Source: an uncultured Eggerthellaceae bacterium | GTDB lineage: Bacteria; Actinomycetota; Coriobacteriia; Coriobacteriales; Eggerthellaceae | Assembly (NCBI GenBank): GCA_934617065.1 | Contig: CAKTTY010000002.1 | Location: 1 to 64,000, forward strand | Length of the DNA stretch: 64,000 nt | Direction: 5' to 3' | Shown: in pieces, positions 8,450 through 17,024 of the stretch | Layout: each line of letters starts with the position of its first letter | Position numbering within the stretch: position 1 is the first letter of the stretch | Notes under the pieces: generated by a model | What the model saw: the letters and a program-made list of their open reading frames with translations, nothing else | Database searches by the model: none | Told to the model about the DNA's origin: nothing | Program-made: the position numbers and the translations under genes

Positions 8450-9793
8450 ATGAGAAGAATCGAACTTGCTCCCGGTCAGGTTTTCGAAGAGAAGATGCTC
8501 AACCGCGTTGGCGCTTTCAACGCCGATGCCCTGGTTGCTGCAACGAATATCGTCGAGGATGTGCGCAAGCGCGGTGACGAGGCTCTGCGTGAGTACACCG
8601 CTAAATTTGACGGCGTGGAAATGGAAGAGTTCCGCGTTTCGCAGGAAGCCATCGATGAAGCTATCGCCAAGGTTGACCCGAAGGTAGCCGCCGCCATTCA
8701 GAAAGCTGCTTCCCAGATCCGCGATTTCCACGAGCGTCAGAAGCAGCAGGGTTGGTTTACCATGCGCGAAGATGGCGCTTTGGTTGGCGCAAAGGTGGAG
8801 CCGCTTGATTCGGTGGGCATCTACGTTCCCGGCGGTCGTGCCCTGTATCCTTCTTCGGTTTTGATGAACGCCATCCCCGCTTCCGTTGCAGGTGTGAAGC
8901 GTATCGTGTGCGTAACCCCGCCCACGAAGGATGGCTCGCTTGATTCTGCCATTCTGGAAGCTTGCCGCGTTGCGGGCGTAACCGAGATTTATGCCGTAGG
9001 CGGCGCCCAGGCTATCGGTGCGCTGGCATACGGAACCAAGAGCATCAAGCCGGTAGACAAGATCACCGGTCCTGGCAATGCCTTCGTTGCCGCTGCGAAG
9101 AAGCTCGTTTCCGGTGATGTGGGAATCGACATGATCGCGGGCCCTTCTGAGGTATGCGTGGTTGCCGATGAAACCGCTCTGCCCGAGCTGGTCGCTATCG
9201 ATCTTATGGCGCAGGCCGAGCATGATCCGCTGGCCAGCTGCTACCTGGTAACCTTCAGCTCCGAATACGCCGATGCGGTTGAGGCTGCTATCGAAAAGCA
9301 CATGGAGGGTTCTACGCGTGCGGAAATCACCACGGCTTCCCTTACCAATAAGGGCCTGATTATCGTGTGCCCCGATACCGAAACCGCCCTCAACACCGTG
9401 AACATCATTGCTCCTGAGCACCTTGAGCTGCACCTGTCCAATGCCATGGAGCTGTTGGGCGCTATTCACCATGCAGGCGCCATCTTCCTGGGCGAATGGA
9501 CGCCTGAGGCGGTTGGCGACTACGTTGCCGGCCCCAACCACACGCTTCCCACCGGCGGCACGGCTCGCTTCTCCAGCCCGCTTTCCGTCGATGAGTTCGT
9601 GAAGAAAAGCAGCGTGTTGCAGTATTCTCCTGCTGCTCTGATGCGTGATTCTGAGGCTGTTATCACCCTGGCCGATCACGAGGGGCTTTGGGCTCACGCT
9701 CAGAGCGTTCGTCTGCGCCGCAAGCTGGTTGAACAGGCCTTTGAGGATGCCCAGGCTGCTGGCGAGGTTAACGGCGCTGCGGAGGCGGAGTAG
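8450..9793 (+). CDS. hisD: Histidinol dehydrogenase
   Basis: Zn-dependent, NAD+-dependent oxidation of L-histidinol to L-histidine, the last two steps of the pathway. The 447 residues include the signature block from DMIAGPSEV through DLMAQAEHDPLA and the HTLPTGGTARFSSPLSVDEFVK segment, split here by GPNH; these hold Zn and catalytic residues. Length is normal (about 430-450). It is tightly packed in the his operon, with 3-base gaps to hisZG and hisC. Confidence 0.95.
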   Translation: MRRIELAPGQVFEEKMLNRVGAFNADALVAATNIVEDVRKRGDEALREYTAKFDGVEMEEFRVSQEAIDEAIAKVDPKVAAAIQKAASQIRDFHERQKQQGWFTMREDGALVGAKVEPLDSVGIYVPGGRALYPSSVLMNAIPASVAGVKRIVCVTPPTKDGSLDSAILEACRVAGVTEIYAVGGAQAIGALAYGTKSIKPVDKITGPGNAFVAAAKKLVSGDVGIDMIAGPSEVCVVADETALPELVAIDLMAQAEHDPLASCYLVTFSSEYADAVEAAIEKHMEGSTRAEITTASLTNKGLIIVCPDTETALNTVNIIAPEHLELHLSNAMELLGAIHHAGAIFLGEWTPEAVGDYVAGPNHTLPTGGTARFSSPLSVDEFVKKSSVLQYSPAALMRDSEAVITLADHEGLWAHAQSVRLRRKLVEQAFEDAQAAGEVNGAAEAE

Positions 9794-9796
9794 TTC

Positions 9797-10867
9797 ATGC
9801 ACGGCGTACGCAACTCCCATCCGAACCTTGCGGGCATTGTGCCCTACGATCCGAAGTACCTGCCTGCTAAGCAGTACCTTTCTGCCAACGAAAACCCCAG
9901 CAACGTCCCAGAGGAAGTTCAGCTGGAAATCAGGAAAGCGCTGAAGGGCTTTCCCTTCAATCGCTATCCTGATCCGTTGGGCAATGAGCTGCGTGATCTG
10001 ATTGCTGAGGCAAACGGACTTTCGCGCGAGAATGTGCTGCTGGGTAACGGCGGCGACGAATTGCTCTTCAATTTGGCGCTTACCTGGGGCGGCCCCGGGC
10101 GTACCTTCTTGAACGTACCGCCCACCTTTTCGGTGTACGAGGCTAATGCACGCCTTACGGGCACCAAGGTGGTGAACGTTCCTCGCAAGGAAAACTTCGA
10201 TATCGACGAAGAAGCAGTGCTTGCCCGCATGGCCGAAGGCGACATCGACTTTGCCGTTATCACCAGCCCCAATAACCCTACTGGCAAGATGGCCAACGAG
10301 ACGTTTTTGAAGAAGCTGCTCGATTCCTCCGACGCTCTTATCATGGTTGACGAGGCGTATTTCGAGTTCAGTCGTTTTTCGATGCGCCCGTACCTTGACC
10401 AGTATGAGAACTTGGTAATCTTGCGCACCTTTTCAAAGGCATTCAGCCTTGCAGGCGTTCGTATGGGCTACCTGTTGGCTAATGCCAGCGTTATCCGCGA
10501 GTTCTTGAAGGTGCGCCAGCCCTATTCGGTCGATTCCGTTTCGCAGGCTATTGCTACGGCGGTGTACCGAAACCGTTCGCTGTTTGTGCCTGGTATCAAC
10601 CAGATAATCGAGCAGCGTGGCGTGCTGCTCGAAGAGCTGGGAAAAATGCCTGGAGTTACTGTGTTCGATTCCGATTCGAATTACGTCCTGTTCCGCGTGG
10701 CTGATGCCGACGAGATTTGGCAGGGGCTCTATGATCGTGGTGTGCTGATCCGCGACTTCTCGCACTCTCAGTATCTGGAGAACTGCCTGCGCGTTTCCGT
10801 TGGTTCCCCTGAGGAAAACCAGGTGTTCTTGGGTGCATTGGCAGAGATTCTGAACGAAAGGAGCTAG
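9797..10867 (+). CDS. hisC: Histidinol-phosphate aminotransferase
   Basis: PLP-dependent class I/II aminotransferase converting imidazole-acetol phosphate to histidinol phosphate. The 356 residues show LSANENPSNVP near the N-terminus, SPNNPTGKM, VDEAYFEFS, and the PLP lysine in RTFSKAFSLAGVRMGY. Between hisD and hisB with 2-3 base gaps, so translation is probably coupled. Confidence 0.95.
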   Translation: MHGVRNSHPNLAGIVPYDPKYLPAKQYLSANENPSNVPEEVQLEIRKALKGFPFNRYPDPLGNELRDLIAEANGLSRENVLLGNGGDELLFNLALTWGGPGRTFLNVPPTFSVYEANARLTGTKVVNVPRKENFDIDEEAVLARMAEGDIDFAVITSPNNPTGKMANETFLKKLLDSSDALIMVDEAYFEFSRFSMRPYLDQYENLVILRTFSKAFSLAGVRMGYLLANASVIREFLKVRQPYSVDSVSQAIATAVYRNRSLFVPGINQIIEQRGVLLEELGKMPGVTVFDSDSNYVLFRVADADEIWQGLYDRGVLIRDFSHSQYLENCLRVSVGSPEENQVFLGALAEILNERS

Positions 10868-10869
10868 CG

Positions 10870-11469
10870 GTGGCTCAGGAAGAACGTGTTGCGGAGCTTT
10901 CCCGCACCACCAAGGAAACCGATATTGCGCTTTCGCTTGATATTGATGGAACGGGCAAGACCAGCATCGACACGGGCGTTGCCTTTTTCGATCACATGCT
11001 TGACGCATTCGGTCGCCACGGCTTGTTCGACTTAAACGTCAAGGCCGAAGGCGATATCGAAGTGGACGCCCATCATACGGTAGAAGACGTGGGAATCGTT
11101 CTTGGCAAGGCGTTTGCCCAGGCTATGGGTGAAAAGCGTGGCATCACACGCTTTGCCTCCCAGTATCTTCCCATGGATGAGACCTTGGTGCTTGCCGCTG
11201 TTGATATTTCAGGTAGGGGCCAGTTGCATTGGGATGTTGACGTGCCGTTGTGCCTGCTTGGTACGTTTGATACTTCGCTCGCCAAGGAATTCTTCATTGC
11301 GTTTGCGACGAATGCGCAGGTTACACTGCATGTGCGCATGGTGGCTGGCGAAAACGCCCATCACATCGTGGAAGCATGTTTCAAGGCGGTTGGTCGCGCT
11401 ATGTGCCAAGCGCTCGAAATCAACCCGCGCATTGCAGGCGAGCTCCCCTCCACCAAGGGCTCTTTGTAG
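10870..11469 (+). CDS. hisB: Imidazoleglycerol-phosphate dehydratase
   Basis: Mn-dependent dehydration of imidazoleglycerol phosphate. A 199-residue monofunctional HisB without the phosphatase domain found in enteric bacteria. The duplicated metal-binding motifs are present: FFDHMLDAFGRHG with DAHHTVEDVGI, and later NAHHIVEACFKAVGRAM. GTG start two bases after the hisC stop, with AAAGGAG just upstream. The missing phosphatase means histidinol phosphate must be dephosphorylated by an enzyme encoded elsewhere. Confidence 0.95.
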   Translation: MAQEERVAELSRTTKETDIALSLDIDGTGKTSIDTGVAFFDHMLDAFGRHGLFDLNVKAEGDIEVDAHHTVEDVGIVLGKAFAQAMGEKRGITRFASQYLPMDETLVLAAVDISGRGQLHWDVDVPLCLLGTFDTSLAKEFFIAFATNAQVTLHVRMVAGENAHHIVEACFKAVGRAMCQALEINPRIAGELPSTKGSL

Positions 11470-11470
11470 G

Positions 11471-11501
11471 GAATCGGGGTGCAAGCCCCGTTTCCCGATT
11501 C
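11471..11501 (+). terminator. Hairpin between hisB and hisH
   Basis: GAATCGGG (11471-11478) pairs with CCCGATTC (11494-11501), and an overlapping GGGG...CCCC register exists. It lacks a clean T-run, so it may be an mRNA processing or partial attenuation element rather than a true terminator. Confidence 0.4.
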
Positions 11502-11528
11502 TTCTACCAGAAAGGCTGAAAGCAACCG

Positions 11529-12194
11529 ATGATTGCCGTTGTTGATTATTGCAAGGGAAATTTGAAGAGCGTCGAACGCGGGCTTCGGGCGGTGGGCGGC
11601 GATGCCCATATCACCGACAACCCTGAGGCTATCCGATCTGCCGATGCAGTCGTGCTGCCTGGCGTAGGCTCGTTCGCCGATGCTTCGCAGCATATGGTGG
11701 AATCGGGTCAGATGGAAGCGGTGCGTGATGCTATTGCCGCTGGAAAACCCTTTTTGGGCATTTGCCTAGGTGAGCACTTGCTGTTTGAGGCGGGCGTGGA
11801 AGGCGCAGCTGGTCCAGGCGTCGACGGAGCTGTGGGAGATCCCAGCCTTTCCGTCGGGCTGGGAGTGGTTTCTGGCACCGTGGTTCGCATGCCTTCCAAG
11901 GATGATCAGGGCGTGCTGTACAAAGTGCCTCATGTGGGCTGGAACTCCGTTGAATTCACTGACGAGTGCCCCCTGTTTGAGGGCATTGCCTCAGGTGAGT
12001 ACTTCTATTTCACGCATAGCTACATTGCTCCTGAAAACGAATGCGCCGTTGCCACCACCACGCACTCGGTAACGTTTCCGTGCGCAGTGCAGAAGGGGAA
12101 GGTATTCGGCGTTCAATTCCATCCGGAAAAGTCATCGGATGCCGGCGCCAAGGTGTTGGCAAACTTTCTGAAAGTTGTTGAAGCCAGCAAATAG
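11529..12194 (+). CDS. hisH: Imidazole glycerol phosphate synthase, glutaminase subunit
   Basis: Class I glutamine amidotransferase that supplies ammonia to HisF. The nucleophilic cysteine is in GICLGEHLLFEAG, where most HisH have GICLGMQLLF, and the His-Glu pair is in VQFHPEKSSDAG near the C-terminus. At 221 residues it is slightly longer than usual (about 200), owing to a Gly/Ala/Asp-rich insertion just after the nucleophile (about residues 83-110). The start follows AGAAAGG. Partner HisF is encoded downstream. Confidence 0.93.
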   Translation: MIAVVDYCKGNLKSVERGLRAVGGDAHITDNPEAIRSADAVVLPGVGSFADASQHMVESGQMEAVRDAIAAGKPFLGICLGEHLLFEAGVEGAAGPGVDGAVGDPSLSVGLGVVSGTVVRMPSKDDQGVLYKVPHVGWNSVEFTDECPLFEGIASGEYFYFTHSYIAPENECAVATTTHSVTFPCAVQKGKVFGVQFHPEKSSDAGAKVLANFLKVVEASK

Positions 12195-12267
12195 GGAGCA
12201 TCGGCAAAGACCTGCCTAGGTTTGCCCGGTTGAATCGAACGAACTGGGCCTCAGCGAAAGGAACATC

Positions 12268-12987
12268 ATGGATATTCTTCCTGCTATTGATATTTTGGGC
12301 GGTAAGGCGGTTCGCCTGGCAAAGGGCGACTATAACGCGGTAACCGTATACAACGATGACCCTGCAGCTCAGGCTGCTCTCTTCAAGGAGCAGGGTGCGC
12401 GTTGGATTCACGTGGTCGATCTCGACGGAGCCCGAAGCGGTGTGCCTGAAAACATCGACATTATCGAGCGCATCATCAAGGAAACTGGTCTGAAGATCGA
12501 AGTGGGCGGCGGTATCCGCAGCCTTGAAACCATTGATCGTTTGGCTGAGGCCGGCGTTTCGCGCGTGGTGTTGGGCACTACGTTGGTAACCGACCCTGAA
12601 TTCGCGAAAGCTGCTCTGGCCAAGTATCCCGATATGCTTACGGCGGGCATCGATGCCAAGAACGGCGAAGTGGCCGTGGCTGGTTGGCGTGAAGGTGCAG
12701 GCGTTCCCGCTGAAGAGCTTATTGCCGAAATGGGCAAGCTCGGTTTCAAGCACCTGGTGTATACCGATATTTCCCGTGATGGCATGCAGACGGGCATTGA
12801 TGCAGCTCGCTATGTCGAGGTTGCGCGCGTGTTCGGCAATCCTGTTATTGCGTCGGGCGGTGTAGCAAGCATCGAAGACGTAAAGAATCTGGCTTCCGTT
12901 GCCGATTCTATCGAAGGGGTAATTGCTGGCCGTGCGGTGTATGAAGGCTCGCTGAGCGTCGAAGAGGCCGCGAAGCTCTGCGACTAA
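12268..12987 (+). CDS. hisA: ProFAR isomerase (phosphoribosyl-formimino-AICAR-P isomerase)
   Basis: (beta/alpha)8-barrel isomerase of 239 residues: N-terminal catalytic Asp in LPAIDILGGKAVRL, phosphate-binding GGGIRS and SGGVAS segments, and YTDISRDGM carrying the second catalytic Asp. Some actinobacteria use a dual HisA/TrpF enzyme (PriA). No specific PriA signature was recognised here, but that cannot be excluded by eye. Followed by an inverted-repeat element before hisF. Confidence 0.93.
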   Translation: MDILPAIDILGGKAVRLAKGDYNAVTVYNDDPAAQAALFKEQGARWIHVVDLDGARSGVPENIDIIERIIKETGLKIEVGGGIRSLETIDRLAEAGVSRVVLGTTLVTDPEFAKAALAKYPDMLTAGIDAKNGEVAVAGWREGAGVPAEELIAEMGKLGFKHLVYTDISRDGMQTGIDAARYVEVARVFGNPVIASGGVASIEDVKNLASVADSIEGVIAGRAVYEGSLSVEEAAKLCD

Positions 12988-13010
12988 GACCCATCCGTTC
13001 GGTGCTCGCG

Positions 13011-13142
13011 TTGCCCGATGGGTATTCGAGCCACCCACTCTGCTACCGCTCGCGTTGCTCGCTATGCGCTGCGTTCCGTCGTTCAATTTTCTTAATTAAT
13101 TAAATTTGAAACGCCGAGTGCTCTCGCCTACCCATCGGGCAA
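13011..13142. repeat. 132-bp inverted-repeat element between hisA and hisF
   Basis: The terminal arms TTGCCCGATGGGTA (13011-13024) and TACCCATCGGGCAA (13129-13142) are a perfect 14-bp inverted repeat. Between them is a G/C-rich stretch and an A/T-rich palindromic core around TTAATTAATTAA (about 13092-13103). The element splits an otherwise compact operon and has no gene, so it may be a non-autonomous element or a structured mRNA spacer. Confidence 0.6.
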
Positions 13143-13194
13143 TGCGAACACCTGCGTTGACTCGTTTCGGTCTGTCACTTCAGAAAGGAAACTA

Positions 13195-13959
13195 ATGCTT
13201 ACGAAGCGTGTAATACCGTGCATGGATGTTAAAGACGGCCGCGTGGTGAAGGGCGTTAACTTCGTTAACCTGCGCGATGCGGGCGACCCTATCGAGCTAG
13301 CTCAGCGCTATGACGAGCAACGTGCCGATGAGGTTATCTTCCTGGATATCACGGCAACGCACGAGGGCCGTGCAACCACGGTGGATATGGCAAGCCGCGC
13401 AAGCGAAGAGTTGCATTTGCCTTACTGCGTGGGTGGTGGATTCCGCAGTGTGGAAGACATTCGGACCATGATTGCTGCTGGTGCCGACAAGGTTTCTGTG
13501 AATTCCGCTGCTATTGCCGACCCCACGCTTATCACGAAAGCGGCTGCAGCATTCGGCACGCAGGCTATTCTGTGCGCCATTGACGCCAAGCAGGTTCCCG
13601 GCAACCCCAACAAGTGGGAAGTGTATGTGCATGGCGGGCGCAAGAACACGGGCCTCGACGCTGTCGAGTGGGCTGCCGAAGCGGCACGCCGCGGCGCAGG
13701 TGAGATCCTTCTTACCAGCATGGATCGCGACGGCAGCAAAGATGGCTTCGACCTGGCGCTCACGCGAGCAGTTTCCCGTGCGGTTAACATCCCCGTTATT
13801 GCTTCTGGCGGCGTTGGCAAGCTTGAGCACTTTGCCGAAGGCATCATCGAAGGCGAGGCCGATGCTGTGTTGGCGGCAAGCGTCTTCCATTTCGGCGAGC
13901 TCACCATCCGTGAAGTGAAAGAATATATGCGCTCCCAGGGGATTCCTGTAAGGCTCTAA
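13195..13959 (+). CDS. hisF: Imidazole glycerol phosphate synthase, cyclase subunit
   Basis: (beta/alpha)8-barrel cyclase that uses HisH-derived ammonia to make imidazole glycerol phosphate and AICAR. The 254 residues begin [19 protein letters not shown] with the catalytic Asp at the end of strand 1; the second Asp is in [15 protein letters not shown]. Phosphate loops are GGGFRSVED and [18 protein letters not shown] precedes the ATG. The next gene starts one base after the stop. Confidence 0.95.
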   Translation: MLTKRVIPCMDVKDGRVVKGVNFVNLRDAGDPIELAQRYDEQRADEVIFLDITATHEGRATTVDMASRASEELHLPYCVGGGFRSVEDIRTMIAAGADKVSVNSAAIADPTLITKAAAAFGTQAILCAIDAKQVPGNPNKWEVYVHGGRKNTGLDAVEWAAEAARRGAGEILLTSMDRDGSKDGFDLALTRAVSRAVNIPVIASGGVGKLEHFAEGIIEGEADAVLAASVFHFGELTIREVKEYMRSQGIPVRL

Positions 13960-13960
13960 G

Positions 13961-14482
13961 ATGCCCACGCGAAGGAAAAACGCTGCCGCCATTCGCGCCC
14001 AGCAAACTCGCTTCCTGGTTTTCTTCAGTGCTATCGTGGCGTTGGTGGTGCTGACTGTTGTGGCGATTCTGCCTGCTGCCAAACCAGCCGACGATCTTCC
14101 CCTTTGCGTGGAAGATCAAGACCCAGTGCAGTTCCAAGAGCTGCAGCAATTACGCCCCGAGGGCGATGGGTGGTCGGAGGGTTTGGCTTCTGCCTACAGT
14201 CTTGAAACCAACGATGGATGGGATGAAACCGCCTCGGGTATACCTTTGAACAACTATTCCCTAACCGTCGCAGTGCCGCAGGAAAACAAGGATCTTCTAG
14301 GTTGCAGCATTGAGATTTTCTATGCAGGCAAAACGGTGGAAGCAAAGGTTACCGACACAGGGGCTTTGGCGCCTTTGGGTCGTGCGCTCGATTTGAGTCC
14401 CGCAACATGGCGTGCTTTTGGCGCCAGCAGCATAAGCGATTGGGGCGTGCGCGGAGTGTTCTACCGATTCGTCACCGAATGA
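13961..14482 (+). CDS. Membrane-anchored double-psi beta-barrel (RlpA/3D-like) protein inside the his operon
   Basis: 173 residues: a basic N-terminus, one hydrophobic helix (about 17-38), then an extracytoplasmic domain. The C-terminal half shows a double-psi beta-barrel pattern: ASAYSL, a central YSLTVAVP strand, then EIFYAGKTVEAKVTDTG and GRALDLSPATWRAFG. That last VTDTG...LDLS pairing is typical of RlpA/expansin-like folds, often linked to peptidoglycan. It is probably not a histidine enzyme; it starts one base after hisF and is co-transcribed by position. The exact ligand or activity is unknown. Confidence 0.75.
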   Translation: MPTRRKNAAAIRAQQTRFLVFFSAIVALVVLTVVAILPAAKPADDLPLCVEDQDPVQFQELQQLRPEGDGWSEGLASAYSLETNDGWDETASGIPLNNYSLTVAVPQENKDLLGCSIEIFYAGKTVEAKVTDTGALAPLGRALDLSPATWRAFGASSISDWGVRGVFYRFVTE

Positions 14483-14645
14483 TTGCGCCAAGGTGCATTT
14501 GCCGTTGAATAGTGTGACGGCAGAGATATCAGGTTTGCGCACTATGGAACTCGTTTGCACTTTTGCCCTTTGATGGTTTAGTTGTGCCACTCTTGCAGGT
14601 GATAAAGGAAGCATGCGCAGAACTGCGCACGACGAAAGGGCCACC

Positions 14646-14984
14646 ATGAACGAACGTGAAACCGCCGCGCTGCAGGTTGAGGGTCTTACCTATAACGCCG
14701 ATGGGCTTATCCCGTGCATCGTCCAGGACGAGCAAACGCGCGAAGTGCTGATGATGGCCTGGATGAATGAAGAAGCGGTGCGCCGCACTATCAGCCAGGG
14801 CACAACCTGGTTTTGGTCGCGTAGCCGTCAGAAATTCTGGCATAAGGGAGAAGAATCGGGTAATACGCAGAAGCTGGTTGAGCTTCGCTACGATTGCGAT
14901 GCCGACACCTTGCTCGCCATAGTAAATCCTGCAGGCCCTGCCTGCCATACAGGGGAAACCACCTGTTTCTATCGCTCTTTCTAG
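14646..14984 (+). CDS. hisI: Phosphoribosyl-AMP cyclohydrolase
   Basis: Zn/Mg-dependent opening of the adenine ring of PR-AMP. The 112-residue protein is HisI only, with no HisE domain fused. It has the Mg-binding Asp cluster in [12 protein letters not shown] and Zn cysteines in that segment and in [18 protein letters not shown] at 14646 was chosen because it gives the usual short N-terminus before [13 protein letters not shown]. An in-frame ATG at 14613 with AAAGGAA close upstream is an alternative. Confidence 0.93.
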   Translation: MNERETAALQVEGLTYNADGLIPCIVQDEQTREVLMMAWMNEEAVRRTISQGTTWFWSRSRQKFWHKGEESGNTQKLVELRYDCDADTLLAIVNPAGPACHTGETTCFYRSF

Positions 14985-14985
14985 C

Positions 14986-15099
14986 ATGGCTAATACGCTG
15001 AAAGCAACAGGTACGGGAGTAGCGCCCTTCTTGTTTGGTCTTGCCGCAGTTGCTTTGCTGGTTGCGGCTTTGGCTGAAAACCCTAGAAAGGCCGAGTGA
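14986..15099 (+). CDS. Possible 37-residue single-pass membrane peptide
   Basis: ATG one base after the hisI stop opens a 37-codon frame: a polar start (MANTLKATGTG), one hydrophobic helix (APFLFGLAAVALLVAALA) and a basic tail (NPRKAE). Its stop overlaps the GTG start of the next gene by three bases (GTGA), the usual sign of translational coupling. There is no clear Shine-Dalgarno, so it could only be reached by reinitiation after hisI. Homologues, if any, are unknown. Confidence 0.35.
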   Translation: MANTLKATGTGVAPFLFGLAAVALLVAALAENPRKAE

Positions 15100-15974
15100 T
15101 CTGGGTGTTTGGCTATATTCTTCCTAACCTTGAAAGCTTGGGCGAAGAAGAGAAACTTCGCTATCATGCGGTGTACTGCGGTGTGTGCCGGTCTATTCGC
15201 GCTCGTTATGGGCAGCGGTGCCGCTTAGCTGTTTCCTATGACATGACGTTTCTTGCCATGGTTCTAGGTTCGTTGTACGAGCCGGAAGAGCATGCTTCGC
15301 AAAAGCGTTGTCCCGTGCATCCGCTTCAGCCGCGACAGGTGGCTCAGTCGGAGTTTACTGATTATGCAGCAGATCTTAGCGTTGCCATGGCGTACCACAA
15401 GTGTTTGGACGATTGGCGCGATGAGCATTCTGCCAAGGCAAGGGCAGCTGCAGTGGCGCTGGAGATACCGTACCGCAAGGCGAAGCGCCGCATACCCCAA
15501 GCATGCCAAGCCATAGAAGACGCCATGGCGGATATCCATTCCATAGAAGAGGTGGCGCTGGGCGAAAGCGATGGCCCCCAGGTCGATGAGAGTTGCTCTG
15601 CGGGCAGGGTGGCGAACCCCGATGCAGCAGCGAATCGTTTTGGAATCCTTTTGGGAAACCTGTTTGCCTACAAGGATGACTTTTGGGCAACGGATTTGCG
15701 GCGTTTTGGTGCGAGATTGGGAAAATTCGTCTATGTCATGGATGCCGTAATGGATCTGCGGCAAGATCAAGAGACGGGAAGCTACAATCCTTTTTCTTCT
15801 TCCGGTCGTTCGATCGAAGATTTTCGTGAAGACTTGGAGCTTCTTGCTGCAGCTACAGCCGATGCGTTTGAGCGTTTGCCGTTAGAGCGCGATGTGCATG
15901 TGCTGCGCAGCGTGTTGTATTCCGGAATATGGCAACGCTACAACGCAGAAGAGAGCAAGGTAGAACATGGTTAA
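15096..15974 (+). CDS. DUF5685 family protein
   Basis: 292 residues beginning with the DUF5685-like signature [30 protein letters not shown], split here only by length: FGY-P start, the [10 protein letters not shown] cysteine pair, and [15 protein letters not shown] after it. Function is not established. The Cys-x-x-Cys near residue 30 and a conserved helical remainder ([19 protein letters not shown]) suggest a metal- or partner-binding helical protein (inference). AGAAAGG precedes the GTG. It overlaps the downstream J-domain gene by 8 bases, so the two are likely coupled. Confidence 0.75.
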   Translation: MIWVFGYILPNLESLGEEEKLRYHAVYCGVCRSIRARYGQRCRLAVSYDMTFLAMVLGSLYEPEEHASQKRCPVHPLQPRQVAQSEFTDYAADLSVAMAYHKCLDDWRDEHSAKARAAAVALEIPYRKAKRRIPQACQAIEDAMADIHSIEEVALGESDGPQVDESCSAGRVANPDAAANRFGILLGNLFAYKDDFWATDLRRFGARLGKFVYVMDAVMDLRQDQETGSYNPFSSSGRSIEDFREDLELLAAATADAFERLPLERDVHVLRSVLYSGIWQRYNAEESKVEHG

Positions 15975-16761
15975 GAACCCATACGAGGTTCTGGGCGTAA
16001 GTCCTAGTGCGTCGGCGGATGAAGTGAAGAAAGCCTATCGCAAAAAGGCGCGAGAGAATCATCCCGACTTGAACCCGAACGACCCCAAGGCCGCCGAGCG
16101 CATGAATGAGGTCAACGAGGCCTACGACCGCATAATCAATCCTGAAAAGTATGCAGCCAGCGATGCGCGCGCTGCGGCGAGCGGCGCGGGTGCGGGCTAT
16201 CAGGGCCAGGGAAATCCTTTTGCGGGTAACCCCTACACGCGTGGATCGTACACGGGGGCTGGCCAGCAGGGTCAGGGCGGTTATCAGTCGCAAGGACCCT
16301 ACGGTTGGACTACGGTCGATTTCGAGGATTTGTTCGGCTTTGGAGGCTTCGGTGCTTCTGCCCCTATTCACCCTGAGGCTTCGGCGACCGACAGCGCTAC
16401 GGTGCGTAGTGCCATTGAGGCCATCAATGCCGGTCGATACGATCAAGCCCTTTCGCTGCTGAGCAGCGTCGTGAGCGCCGAGCGCAATGCCCGTTGGTAC
16501 TATCTAAGCGCGCTTGCGAACAAAGGTGCGGGCAATACGTTGGTCGCGCTTGAGCATATTCGCAAAGCGGTGAAGCTCGACCCGAACAATGCCGACTATC
16601 GTCGCGCCTATCAGCAGTTCCAGATGGCTGGGCAAGCGTATCAGCAAGAGGGAACCAAGCGTGGATTTACCATAAGCGCTATGGATCCGGGCCTAATCTG
16701 TTGCGGGCTGTGCTTGGCGCAGTATGCCTGTGCGGCAATGGGGCGTGGAGTGTACTTCTAG
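15967..16761 (+). CDS. J-domain (DnaJ-like) co-chaperone with TPR-like C-terminus
   Basis: N-terminal J domain (residues about 4-60) with the HPD motif at 32-34 (ENHPDLNP), needed to stimulate Hsp70 ATPase. A Gly/Gln/Tyr-rich linker (about 70-115) follows. Residues about 140-215 form helices of TPR character ([38 protein letters not shown]). A Cys-rich tail ([16 protein letters not shown]) ends the protein. It lacks the zinc-finger and C-terminal substrate domains of housekeeping DnaJ, so it probably serves a specialised Hsp70, presumably the DnaK encoded next. Confidence 0.88.
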   Translation: MVKNPYEVLGVSPSASADEVKKAYRKKARENHPDLNPNDPKAAERMNEVNEAYDRIINPEKYAASDARAAASGAGAGYQGQGNPFAGNPYTRGSYTGAGQQGQGGYQSQGPYGWTTVDFEDLFGFGGFGASAPIHPEASATDSATVRSAIEAINAGRYDQALSLLSSVVSAERNARWYYLSALANKGAGNTLVALEHIRKAVKLDPNNADYRRAYQQFQMAGQAYQQEGTKRGFTISAMDPGLICCGLCLAQYACAAMGRGVYF

Positions 16762-16770
16762 CAAACAAGA

Positions 16771-16815
16771 AGCGAAGCTGTGGGAGCCAATGCTCCTGAC
16801 GGGCTTCGCTTTTTT
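16771..16815 (+). terminator. Intrinsic terminator after the J-domain gene
   Basis: AGCGAAGC (16771-16778) pairs with GCTTCGCT (16803-16810) and is followed by TTTTT. It separates the J-domain gene from dnaK, which must have its own promoter or depend on read-through. Confidence 0.8.
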
Positions 16816-17024
16816 CGTTGTTGTGCAGATAGGGAATGAAGAAGGCGGCTGTATGACGCGGTTTGCGCAATAGGGCTTGAGCCGAGTATCCAGTGCGGTT
16901 CGAAATGGCTTGATTGTGCCGAGCGTCCAGCGTGGCTCGACAAAAGCTTGATCCTTCAGAGCGGGCTAATGCATGTGCTCTCTCGGCGTATTACGGAAGA
17001 GGTAAACAAATAAGGAGGACCCAT

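Noticed and set aside
7097..9820. A 907-codon open frame on the minus strand opposite hisZG and hisD
   Set aside because: It lies wholly antisense to two clearly conserved enzymes and has no recognisable domain. Such frames arise from codon bias on the coding strand.
12268..12987. hisA as the dual-function PriA
   Set aside because: No diagnostic feature could be read by eye; kept as hisA.
16830..17024. A HAIR or CIRCE heat-shock operator before dnaK
   Set aside because: Only partial CTTGA and GCTTGA half-sites are present, without the required spacing or symmetry.
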